Below are positions 1-8,063 of a stretch of 64,000 bases of DNA, piece by piece; within the stretch, counting starts at the first letter, position 1; every line of letters starts with the position of its first letter. Made by a program: the position numbers and the translations under genes. The stretch lies in assembly GCF_010233585.1 (NCBI RefSeq), contig NZ_CP045997.1, forward strand, positions 7,798,654 to 7,862,653, in the 5' to 3' direction. This DNA comes from Spirosoma endbachense. GTDB taxonomy: Bacteria > Bacteroidota > Bacteroidia > Cytophagales > Spirosomataceae. The notes under the pieces are model-generated. The model was not told the origin of the DNA. It did no database searches and worked only from the letters and a program-made list of their open reading frames with translations.

Positions 1-66
1 AGAGTATAATCTTTCACTATCTTTAGTAGCAATAATGCCTTAAGAGTAAAACAGCCTTTTTTTGCC

Positions 67-705
67 ATGATTTTTGGGTATGTACGGGTATCTACAGCGG
101 ATCAGACTGCTGAAGGACAACGGAGCCTGATCGCTCGTTACGTAGTCGATCATAAACTGATCGTCGACGAATGGATCGAAGTCGAAATGTCATCTCGCAA
201 ATCGGTTGAGCAGCGTCGGCTCACCGAACTATTGGGTAAAGTCTCCGGAGAAGACACCATTATCATTTCCGAGTTGTCTCGCCTGGGCCGATCGATCCGG
301 GAGGTGTTGAGTTTGATCGAGGAGCTTATCAACGACAAGAAGTGTCGGCTCATCCTGATTAAGCAGGGACTGGACATTAATCCTAAGAACCACCGGGACA
401 TGACGACCAAAGTACTGTTGACAGTTTTTAGTATGATGGCCGAGTTGGAGCGAGACTTTGTTTCCGAGCGAACCAAGGAAGGTCTGCGTGCCAGAAAAGA
501 AAGGGGAATCATACTGGGAAAACCCAAAGGTGTAATTCAGGCCTCAATTTACGATAAGGACAAGGAGAGAATCATACACCTACGCTCCCTGGGTGTACCT
601 ATAACGGCTATTATCAATACGCACCTGAAGTATGGCAAATACTTATCTCTGAAAAAATACATTGATCGACAGAAGCCATCTCCGTTCAGCCTAATTACTG
701 TATAG
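67..705 (+). CDS. Serine site-specific recombinase (resolvase/invertase family)
   Basis: Small serine recombinase of 212 residues that cuts and rejoins DNA through a serine nucleophile. The N-terminus GYVRVSTADQ carries the catalytic serine (S9) and the conserved arginine before it. LSRLGRSIREVL is the second active-site arginine block, and the long E helix around residues 115-145 (ELERDFVSERTKEGL) is followed by GKPKGV and a short C-terminal DNA-binding helix pair. The length fits the resolvase/invertase group. A decayed relative of the same subfamily lies at 3137-3524, so the two bracket an accessory segment. Family call is firm; whether it acts as resolvase, invertase or integrase cannot be told from sequence alone. 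Confidence 0.93.
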   Translation: MIFGYVRVSTADQTAEGQRSLIARYVVDHKLIVDEWIEVEMSSRKSVEQRRLTELLGKVSGEDTIIISELSRLGRSIREVLSLIEELINDKKCRLILIKQGLDINPKNHRDMTTKVLLTVFSMMAELERDFVSERTKEGLRARKERGIILGKPKGVIQASIYDKDKERIIHLRSLGVPITAIINTHLKYGKYLSLKKYIDRQKPSPFSLITV

Positions 706-750
706 CTAGGAGCTAGTTGCATCAGGCTGCCTGAAAACAGCAAAGCAATT

Positions 751-1602
751 ATGATAATGAAGACTAAACCGGTAGAGAATGTTCTGCCACTGTCGGTAGA
801 GGCTCAAACGGTAATGGATGTGTACTCTGATGCCATTCATGAAATGGTGTGTCGTGGTACGCACATTTTCGCTGAGAGCTTAAAGCGAAACAAGTCAAAA
901 GAAACCATTACAGAGATAGATATAGCCGCTCCCTTACTCTTCAGGCATATATTGGAATTAATGGATGCCATTTCTGTCCAGGTTAAATCAGGCGTAATCG
1001 TACCCTGTAAGGTTTATCTACGAGCAATACCTGAAGTAGTCGTTAGCTTAGAATACCTGTTGAGAGAAAACACAGAGGAGATAGCCGCCTGCTTTTTTAT
1101 AGTTGATTAATACAGAAAATTAAATCAATATAAGAAGTTAATTCCGGGTGCTGCCGAACACAAGAAATATCTAAAGGAAATGGAAGATAGCAGTATCGAC
1201 TATGGTGATTCGATAATGATAAAAGGTGCTGATGCGGCTTGCCAAAATATGGAAGCGATAGTTAATTAGCCCTAATACAGAGCTGCCAACGAAGAATACC
1301 TGAAGTACACAAAACAGAACACAAAGAATACGGACAATGCCAAATGGTATGGTCTTTACAATGGGCCGACTTCTTTATAAAAGCTGGCTAAAGAATTAAA
1401 GCGCATCGAATTATATGAGTTTTTCTACAAAACCTGGTCGAATCCAACTCATGGTACCGATTTGTGGTCGGGAAATCTTTCGAAAATGGGCGATGAAATG
1501 GGGACAATAAATCAGATAAGTGATCTTCAACATGCACAAGCTTTTGTTCAGCAAACGCTAACCCTTGGGCTGATAACACTTGAGCAAATGATAGAAAAGT
1601 AG
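751..1602 (+). pseudogene. DUF5677-like protein, broken by in-frame stops
   Basis: An open segment of 119 codons (751-1110) ends at TAA, but the same frame continues without any frameshift to a TAG at 1600-1602. The readable continuation includes KKLIPGAAEHKKYLKEM, KWYGLYNGP, KLAKELKRIELYEFFYKTW, NPTHGTDLWSGNL and a leucine-rich C-terminus, which resembles the DUF5677 family known from bacterial accessory regions. Internal stops are at 1108-1110 (TAA), 1267-1269 (TAG), 1273-1275 (TAA) and 1378-1380 (TAA). I read this as a pseudogene killed only by nonsense substitutions; the family name comes from remembered motif similarity and is moderately sure. Confidence 0.7.
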
Positions 1603-1771
1603 TCGTTAAAGAAAAGCAAAACATAGGTTACTGGACTATACAATTCATCCGGAATCACCAGACTAAAGTAGACAATACAAGGCTTGTTTTCTCATAAGAA
1701 GTTAAATTTGCTGTAGTCTTATATAGCCTTATTGACTCTTTGCAATAAAGAAGAACTTTATTTAAGTTAAA

Positions 1772-2302
1772 ATGAGTAATCCAACACTTACGTTTTTAGG
1801 TCAAGTTAGAAATACCTTGGAATCAATTGATTACGGAATGATTTATCAAAGTATTGCCGACTTGAGAGATAAATTTGTTCCCATTGCTAAGATCAAAAAA
1901 GGATGGTTTATCGATCAATTAAGAATCAATAAACCAAACGAAATATTCACTAATATTGAACAGGTTATCTATATATATGATAAAGATATATTAGATAAAT
2001 ATGTCGGCTTTGGCAGAGCGAATGCGCATAAACAGGCAGTATTCTATGTAGCAGTAATATCACCCAACATAGACCTACCAAGGGTTGTAGCGTACTTTGG
2101 AACGTCAGAACTTATAAAAGACCTTGATAAGTTTGATAACGCTGAAGAAGTGTTTACCCTTAGTCGATGGGAAGTGCTTGAAGACATTGAGGTGGTAGAA
2201 ATGATTTTTAGTGATGAAGCACTGAAGATCCAAACCAGTATGATCATACTGGTTTGGATCATTAATAAGACAATGATTGGCAGAGTTATTTTTAGTATGT
2301 AA
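1772..2302 (+). CDS. Hypothetical protein, weak RES-domain resemblance
   Basis: Protein of 176 residues with no firm family. The segment GFGRANAHKQAVFYVA followed by RVVAYFGTSELIKD faintly resembles the start of RES-type folds, where a GR-N-x-x-x-x-x-x-LYxA pattern precedes an acidic residue, but I would not assign function on that. Its last 25 codons run through a perfect 34-bp palindrome (2227-2260), after which the sequence becomes hydrophobic and low in character (IILVWIINKTMIG). That tail may be a mutant end rather than the ancestral C-terminus. It sits 17 bp upstream of the protease gene and is probably co-transcribed with it. Confidence 0.55.
   Translation: MSNPTLTFLGQVRNTLESIDYGMIYQSIADLRDKFVPIAKIKKGWFIDQLRINKPNEIFTNIEQVIYIYDKDILDKYVGFGRANAHKQAVFYVAVISPNIDLPRVVAYFGTSELIKDLDKFDNAEEVFTLSRWEVLEDIEVVEMIFSDEALKIQTSMIILVWIINKTMIGRVIFSM
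2227..2260. repeat. Perfect 34-bp palindrome inside a coding region
   Basis: Two 17-bp arms with no spacer, each reading GATCCAAACCAGTATGA on its own strand. The palindrome is exact and does not extend into its flanks. It lies near the 3' end of the hypothetical gene at 1772-2302, where such symmetry is not expected from protein coding. It could be a hairpin-templated mutation, a site for a dimeric DNA-binding protein, or a recombination scar. Confidence 0.9.
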
Positions 2303-2319
2303 TTAACCAATAAGTCAAT

Positions 2320-3096
2320 ATGACACAACAGCAAATAGAAAGGATAATCAAATCGACTGTTCATATAGTAATGACTAATCCATTCACTAGGGAACCAGAA
2401 TCAGGAGGCTCTGGATGTATTATAGACTACAATAAGACAGAGGTGCTTCTTACAGTAGCTCATGTAACAAATATGGATGCAGCAACATGTATCGATATTG
2501 GAGAGCCTACTGTGAATAATCAGAATAAAGTGTACTCAGTAGGAGCAATGAACTATTTGGAGAGTTTTGACTTAAACCGATATAATGCGCAAATCAGTCA
2601 GTTGCAAACTAATTCAGGAAGAATAGAAGAAAAGAATTTTGGCTTAATTGATTTCAGCTTTGCGAAATTAGAGCATAAGACAAATTATCTACAGTGCAAA
2701 ATAGAATTTAACGACTTCACTATTCAAAGCGGCTCTAAATTAAGAATAAAATCAGATTTGACTGATGTACCAGATCCAACGGCTCAATACGGTTTTTTTG
2801 GAAGAATAAAATCTGAATTAGGTTACATAAATAACATCCTAACGCTTTCAGTCAATGAGGTATTTTACGGAGGATTAAAGTATATCAGAAAGATTGGACA
2901 TTATTACGAATTTCAGCTACCTAATCAAATAAATAGTCATACAGATTTTAGAGGAACAAGTGGTGCTCCAATCATGGATACCAATGGTAATCTTCTTTCA
3001 CTGGTAACTCACGGGTACGAAGGTGCAGATAAGTTATATGGTATTGCTTTGGCTGATTTCAAAGTTGGTGTTGATGCAACGCTGCTCACGAATTGA
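2320..3096 (+). CDS. Trypsin-like serine protease
   Basis: Chymotrypsin-fold protease of 258 residues. The triad is readable: H48 in LLTVAHVT, D111 in FGLIDFSFAKL, and S214 in DFRGTSGAPIMD, the last giving the usual GxSGxP oxyanion motif. No signal peptide or membrane segment is visible, so it should be cytoplasmic, unlike DegP-type proteases, and no PDZ domain follows. Cytoplasmic trypsin-like peptidases of this kind are found in conflict and defence loci, and this one sits in a recombinase-bracketed accessory segment, which makes a defence role possible but unproven. The start lies 17 bp after the upstream gene. Confidence 0.82.
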   Translation: MTQQQIERIIKSTVHIVMTNPFTREPESGGSGCIIDYNKTEVLLTVAHVTNMDAATCIDIGEPTVNNQNKVYSVGAMNYLESFDLNRYNAQISQLQTNSGRIEEKNFGLIDFSFAKLEHKTNYLQCKIEFNDFTIQSGSKLRIKSDLTDVPDPTAQYGFFGRIKSELGYINNILTLSVNEVFYGGLKYIRKIGHYYEFQLPNQINSHTDFRGTSGAPIMDTNGNLLSLVTHGYEGADKLYGIALADFKVGVDATLLTN

Positions 3097-3136
3097 CAAA
3101 ACAGCTTTTCATGCGTACTCATTGTTCTGTACAAAA

Positions 3137-3524
3137 AAGCCTTGGTCAGATCGATCAAAGAGGTTTTAGGACTGGTTGAAAAGTTGATGACGGAGAAAAA
3201 TTGTCGACTAATCCTTATAAAGCAAAATCTGGATCTGGACCCGAAGAATCATCGGGACATGACTAATAAGATTCTGTTGACATTCTTTTCAATGATTGCT
3301 GAGCTGGAGCGGGACTTGGTATCAGAACAAACGATCGGAGGTTTACAGGTTTTGAAGGATAAAGGCATTAAGCTTGGAAAATCTAAAGGGGTTATCCAGC
3401 CCTCGATCTATGATAAAGATCACGATAAGATCATGCACCTGAAGGGTATGGGTGTTCCTCTAAATACGATTATTGATGTTCACCTGAAATACGTAAGTAT
3501 CTTTCTCTCAAAAATACATTGATA
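3137..3524 (+). pseudogene. Serine recombinase remnant, truncated and frameshifted
   Basis: Closely related to the recombinase at 67-705 but lacking the catalytic N-terminus: similarity starts abruptly at LGRSIKEV (written here from a TTG codon) and runs through LILIKQNLDLDPKNHRDM, MIAELERDLVSEQ and GKSKGVIQPSIYDKD. Near the 3' end a single missing base after the HLKY codons shifts the frame, turning the expected KYLSLKKYID end into VSIFLSKIH. The active-site serine is absent, so the product cannot recombine DNA by itself. The break upstream of 3137 suggests deletion or recombination at that point. Confidence 0.85.
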
Positions 3525-3582
3525 AACGGGGGGCAGTGTCGGCCAGGCAGCCTCAGAAACTGGGAGAAATGCCCCTTATAAA

Positions 3583-4065
3583 ATGAATATGGAACAAACA
3601 GATGACGAATTTGGCAAATCTATTCGCGGGACGATTTCTGGAATAGTTGGTAACGAATTTCAATATAGTGATTGGGGAATACCATTCTTTGATGAAATGA
3701 CCGATTTGTTTGTTGAAGCTGGTTATGATAAGTCACTGAATGACTCTCCCGATGTGATAGCCAAAGGGTGGGCTGGAAACTCAAGGGCTTTAGGGGCTGA
3801 GTATGGCCCCTATGTCGTGGTTGCTGTTTATGTAGCGCAACAAATAGGCGATTGGGCTATTGGTAAGTTTTGTGATGCCGTGTTTAAAGGGGCTAAACGT
3901 GTCTTCAGTAATAAGGGATACAATGGTAGAATCAGAATTGTAATTGTGTACAATGATAACCTGGGTATCGCAGTAGATAGTCTTGCGCGCTCAGATGAAG
4001 ATGCTCTCCTATTATCAACTTCAATTATGGAGGCGAGCAACGAACTCTTGCAAGGCAGCAATTAA
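3583..4065 (+). CDS. Hypothetical protein of unknown function
   Basis: A 160-residue protein I do not recognise. It opens acidic and polar (residues 1-60), has a glycine/alanine-rich centre (ALGAEYGPYVVVAVYVAQQIGDW) that could be one membrane-associated helix or a buried amphipathic helix, then a basic stretch (GAKRVFSNKGYNGRIR) and a beta-like IVIVYNDNLGIAV segment ending in a charged helix. No catalytic motif stands out. It follows the broken recombinase and precedes the large orphan gene at 4184; gaps of about 60-120 bp on each side do not argue strongly for an operon. Confidence 0.6.
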   Translation: MNMEQTDDEFGKSIRGTISGIVGNEFQYSDWGIPFFDEMTDLFVEAGYDKSLNDSPDVIAKGWAGNSRALGAEYGPYVVVAVYVAQQIGDWAIGKFCDAVFKGAKRVFSNKGYNGRIRIVIVYNDNLGIAVDSLARSDEDALLLSTSIMEASNELLQGSN

Positions 4066-4183
4066 GCAAGACGACTAATAAAACACTTGTTTACAAATTA
4101 AAGGATGGTAGTCTATCTGACGAACCAACTATCATAGGATAGCTATTTGAAAATCGACTTAACTAATCCATCCACCCTTTCTA

Positions 4184-5518
4184 ATGGCAGGCAACCTCAA
4201 CTTAAATCACTATTGGCCCACCCGAACTGAGCAGACTTACAAGTTAAAGCCAACAACGACAAAACATGAACTACAGGTTCTATTGTATGGTAAGCATCCC
4301 CAGCCTACTTTAACCCAACTTGACGAGGTTAATAGAATGGTAGCCTCGTCACTCGCTAGGGAACGGTTCACAACCCTATATGGCATTAAACCAAATGATC
4401 CAAGAGCAGATCCCAAAGCGTTTAACCACATTGAAAATCAAATTATCCGGGAGCACAGTCATAAGTCAAAGTGGCAACAGGAGGTAAGTAGTCAACTACA
4501 ATGGGAGCACATCGGGGCAAAATGGGAGAAGTTAGACGAGGCTGGTAAACTGACCAAGGAATATGCCGAGGAAAGTTTTGATCTGTACCTGGAGTGGAAA
4601 AAAGGGGGCAAACATTTACTGAATTTCTCGTCAGAATTACTGACGATGTTAGCCAAGACTGATACGGCTAACGTGCCTATAGAGTCTCTATTGACCACCT
4701 ATCATTCTAATTTTTATCTCTCCCTGCGAGATCTGGATGTTTCACTATTTGATTCAGTCATATCAAAAGTGGACGGCGTGTTCACTATCAGAACTTCTTT
4801 CAGAGAGGAGTTAGATACCCCTCAAATGGAGAGTAACTCTGCGAGTTCAGAAGGCATCAAGTTGATTTTTGTTGGCGACTTTTTACCGCTTACTCTAAAA
4901 TACGGATCACTATTTGAAACGACTTCTGATGTGCCTTTTTTCTCATTTGATCTTAAACTGACTCCGCAGCTAGGCAGACTAACTGTTGATGATTCGCTCA
5001 AAGAACTACTGACTGATTTTATTGGCTATATAGCGCTAACACTGCTGTTGCCTCATGATTTACAAGATGAGTTGACGATCGCTTATCAGCGGATGACAAA
5101 GGAATTAATCCCGTGTGTCATTAATGCGATTCTATATACGAGTCAGCACATTGAGAAGCCAGTTCATCGATTACCGATAGACCTACCTGGACAGCTAGAA
5201 AAGAAGCTTCGCACGGCTAAAACAAAACATCAACGACAAAATGCACTAGCCGAGATTGGCCAGGCAGGCTTCAAGTCTATTGAATTTTTCGGAGAACAAT
5301 ATATTGGTAGTCTGACTAAATCAGCAGCTATGGATATAGCAATTACACCTCACTGGCGTAGGGGGCATTGGCGGAATCAACCAGTTGGTATAGGCCTTCA
5401 GGACCGTCGGCTACTCTGGATTAAACCAACTATTGTAGGTAAGGACGCAGGTCTTCCTATAGGTGGTCAGCTCCATACGGCTAAACCGCTTCTTAGCCAG
5501 AATAAGGATGCTCAGTAA
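4184..5518 (+). CDS. Large accessory protein with AcrVA2-like C-terminal motif
   Basis: A 444-residue soluble protein, mostly alpha-helical in appearance, with no signal peptide. Residues 387-420 read TPHWRRGHWRNQPVG followed by RRLLWIKPTIVG. This PHWRRGHWR...R-x-x-W-I-x-P-T-x-V-G ending is, from memory, the signature of proteins annotated as AcrVA2 family, named after the type V anti-CRISPR AcrVA2 of Moraxella, although the same tail also occurs in many plasmid and phage proteins of unknown role. Nothing else in the protein is recognised. No CRISPR array or cas gene is visible here, so an anti-CRISPR role is only a hypothesis; shared descent of the C-terminal domain is the safer statement. 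Confidence 0.55.
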   Translation: MAGNLNLNHYWPTRTEQTYKLKPTTTKHELQVLLYGKHPQPTLTQLDEVNRMVASSLARERFTTLYGIKPNDPRADPKAFNHIENQIIREHSHKSKWQQEVSSQLQWEHIGAKWEKLDEAGKLTKEYAEESFDLYLEWKKGGKHLLNFSSELLTMLAKTDTANVPIESLLTTYHSNFYLSLRDLDVSLFDSVISKVDGVFTIRTSFREELDTPQMESNSASSEGIKLIFVGDFLPLTLKYGSLFETTSDVPFFSFDLKLTPQLGRLTVDDSLKELLTDFIGYIALTLLLPHDLQDELTIAYQRMTKELIPCVINAILYTSQHIEKPVHRLPIDLPGQLEKKLRTAKTKHQRQNALAEIGQAGFKSIEFFGEQYIGSLTKSAAMDIAITPHWRRGHWRNQPVGIGLQDRRLLWIKPTIVGKDAGLPIGGQLHTAKPLLSQNKDAQ

Positions 5519-5571
5519 AGGAGTCGCTCAAATAATGAAATACACACTAAAATAGTCTGAAATAAGCTTTT

Positions 5572-6480
5572 ATGGGCCAATTAAGCGCAAATGCACTCTT
5601 TCATTTTACCCCAAAATTAGAGTGGTTAGCTAGTATACTGGAGCACGGTTTTAAACCCAGGTATTGTGAAGAGTTCAATGCAGAGCTGGACGATGTTCCA
5701 AATTTTATGGAAAATGCAAGTATACCCATGACTTGTTTTTGTGATATACCACTTTCGAGTATAGCCAAACACGCCCAATATTATGGAAAAGATATTAATG
5801 GGGGTTACGGAATAGGATTGAAGAAGAACGAACGATTGATGGGAAAGCTTAGCCCCATATTATACTTTAATAAATCAACGCAAATAATCAATATGCTTGA
5901 GGGTATTCAAGATCGCTTGCTTAACGTATGGGCAGGAATAGGGGATCTTTCAGTAGACCAGCACAAATTAGATGGGAAAGATTTTTATACTCGTATCGAG
6001 GATATAAGTGAAAAACATCTGAAGATTATGGACTTAAGTTCAACATCTAGTCAAGCCATCGAATTAGTTTTCAATTTACGAGCCTACATGAAACCCTATC
6101 AAAATAAGGTAGGTCATTATCGGTATTATGACGAAAAAGAATGGAGGTATATACCGGATTTTAACGTACCTCCTTTTACAGGGAAAGCGTTTGCCCATAG
6201 AGATCATCCATTTATGCTAAAGATGAAAGATGAATTCTTCAAAGACACACTAAAAATTAAGGATGAGTTAAATGAATCTATAAATCAACACCCCTCTTTA
6301 TGGCTTACAATTACTGCAGAAGATATCAAATATTTGATTGTAAAGAACGAGCAGGAGATTCACCAGTTACTCGATCTAGTAAGGGAAATTGACCAGAGAA
6401 CGGGAAAGTTTCCAATTGAATCAAGAGACCTAATTGCCAGTAAGATAGTTACTTGTGAGCAAATATTCGAAGATTATTGA
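5572..6480 (+). CDS. AbiGi-family abortive infection protein
   Basis: A 302-residue protein whose start, GQLSANALFHFTPKLEWLASIL, followed by HGFKPRYCEEF and then CFCDIPLSSIAKHAQYYGK near residues 60-80, matches my memory of the AbiGi family, the putative antitoxin half of the lactococcal AbiG phage-exclusion system. The motif order (LFHFT, GF-PRYC-E, C-FCDIPLS, YG-YGIGL, YRYYDEKEWRY) is the basis of the call. In AbiG the partner is AbiGii; no recognisable AbiGii follows here, but an unknown gene (6517-7188) begins 36 bp downstream. It lies in an accessory region, as expected for a defence gene. Confidence 0.8.
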   Translation: MGQLSANALFHFTPKLEWLASILEHGFKPRYCEEFNAELDDVPNFMENASIPMTCFCDIPLSSIAKHAQYYGKDINGGYGIGLKKNERLMGKLSPILYFNKSTQIINMLEGIQDRLLNVWAGIGDLSVDQHKLDGKDFYTRIEDISEKHLKIMDLSSTSSQAIELVFNLRAYMKPYQNKVGHYRYYDEKEWRYIPDFNVPPFTGKAFAHRDHPFMLKMKDEFFKDTLKIKDELNESINQHPSLWLTITAEDIKYLIVKNEQEIHQLLDLVREIDQRTGKFPIESRDLIASKIVTCEQIFEDY

Positions 6481-6516
6481 AATTTCAATATTGGTCACTT
6501 AAAATAACTTGTTAGT

Positions 6517-7188
6517 ATGAAAGATATAGTCGAACAACTTTTTACCAAGGCGCAAGCACATAAAGAGAGCTACAATACTTTTTCTGACCGGGATATAAGA
6601 ACATCTTTTTTTGGTACCATGGTCAATCAGTGTGCCACTGTGCACATAAACTTGACTATTAACGAGCGGTATATTGAGGAAGGATCAAAGGCATGTCGCA
6701 CTTTATTTGCTAATGACCAGGGGAGAGTTGATAATTATAAGCACCATTTTACTCAGAATTGTCGTGAGCTCATCGTAGAGGCCGCTCTATTTCAATCAGA
6801 GTTAGTTTTTAGGACGTTAAGTGCAAACTTGACTGGCAACGATATCTATGATGGTAGTACACTCCCTCAATTAGTTTCAAGGCTCTTTGTAGATACGGAA
6901 AATAACTGGCAAAAAGAGGAATCAAAGCTAGTGATACTTCTAAGTACAATTCGCAATACTATTCATACGGGAGGAGTCTATTTTAAAAAAACAGCTGGTG
7001 ACACCAAAGATTTCAAGGGGAACAATTACACATTCACATATGGAAAGCCTCCCACCTTCTCTGAAGGAATCACTATTCTAGATTTAGTATCGGAATTCTT
7101 TGATGCAATGAAGGTGCTTTTTGATAGTCCAAACATTGCATCAATAGGCCCGTTAGAGCACCCTAACTACCATGCAATTGAGGAATAG
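6517..7188 (+). CDS. Hypothetical protein, possible HEPN-like partner of AbiGi
   Basis: A 223-residue, mainly helical protein starting 36 bp after the AbiGi-family gene, so probably in its operon. I do not recognise a named family. The motif IRNTIHTGG (about residue 148) preceded by a long helix recalls the R-N-x-x-x-H region of HEPN-type RNases, but the spacing here is R-x3-H rather than the usual R-x4-6-H, so the resemblance is weak. If AbiGi acts as antitoxin, this gene is the best candidate in the window for the toxic partner. That is inference from position only. Confidence 0.6.
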   Translation: MKDIVEQLFTKAQAHKESYNTFSDRDIRTSFFGTMVNQCATVHINLTINERYIEEGSKACRTLFANDQGRVDNYKHHFTQNCRELIVEAALFQSELVFRTLSANLTGNDIYDGSTLPQLVSRLFVDTENNWQKEESKLVILLSTIRNTIHTGGVYFKKTAGDTKDFKGNNYTFTYGKPPTFSEGITILDLVSEFFDAMKVLFDSPNIASIGPLEHPNYHAIEE

Positions 7189-7250
7189 TAGATGTTGAGT
7201 AAGCTCCGTTCTTTCTTAAATCTATAATTGGTTTAGTATAGTCATATTCG

Positions 7251-7950
7251 CCCGTCGACCCGAAGCCCGTGCGGTTTGTTTCGGAGTCTACGGTTTAGCG
7301 TATCTTGAAGGGTCGGGGCTTAGTCACTACGCCTGCTTATCGACTCATGGAGGCAGCCGATCAGTTCTATAACCCAACTACGGCTCCCAATCAGCTTTGG
7401 CAAACCGACTTTACCTATTTCAAGATCAAAAACTGGGGCTGGTATTATCTCTCGACAGTGTTAGATGACTATTTGCAGTATATTTTAGCTTAGGAACTCT
7501 GCCCCGGTATGTAGGCCACCGACGTAGAGCACACTGTCCAAGCTGCTCTGAAAGCCAGTAGTCTGATTGCTGATCAGCGATCTCGTATACTGTCGGGTAA
7601 TGGTTCGGCCTACTTGTCTCGGTATTTAAAAGAGTATTTGAAAGGCGAAAGCATTGGGTATATTCGCAGTGCGCCGTTTCACTCCATGACTCAAGGAAAA
7701 ATCGAGCGGTATCATCGGTCGATGAAAAATGTGCTGCTACTGGAGCATTACTACAGTCCAGATGAGTTGAGAGAACGCTTAACAGAATGGGTAGCTTACT
7801 ATAATCACCAATCCTATCATGAATCACTTTTGAAGGTACGTCCTGCCGATGCTTACTAGGGCCGCCAAGAGCAAATCGAAGTGGAACGGCAAAAAACTGA
7901 GCAATTATCGATGCTAAAACGCCGGAAAAATTTTATTTTTCAGCGTCTAC
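7251..7950 (+). pseudogene. IS3-family transposase remnant with in-frame amber stops
   Basis: DDE transposase (orfB, rve domain) of the IS3 family, readable in one frame from about 7251 to 7950: PKPVRFVSESTV, RILKGRGLV, WQTDFTYFKI, YLSTVLDDY, then GKIERYHRSMKNV, YYSPDELRERL and a terminal GRQEQIEVERQ. The frame is interrupted by TAG at 7296-7298, 7491-7493, 7512-7514 and 7857-7859, with no frameshift. The second catalytic Asp, expected in the S-D-N-G-S motif, is glycine (SGNGS). Terminal inverted repeats and the orfA half are not seen, so this is a dead fragment. Confidence 0.88.
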
Positions 7951-8063
7951 AAAGTACTCAAAAGTATCTCTTCTCACCCGCATCTGTCCACTTTCGGTTG
8001 ACGATATACACAAGTATGTCAAATAAATCAATTTGCCAGTACAAAACATAATCAACACTACAA

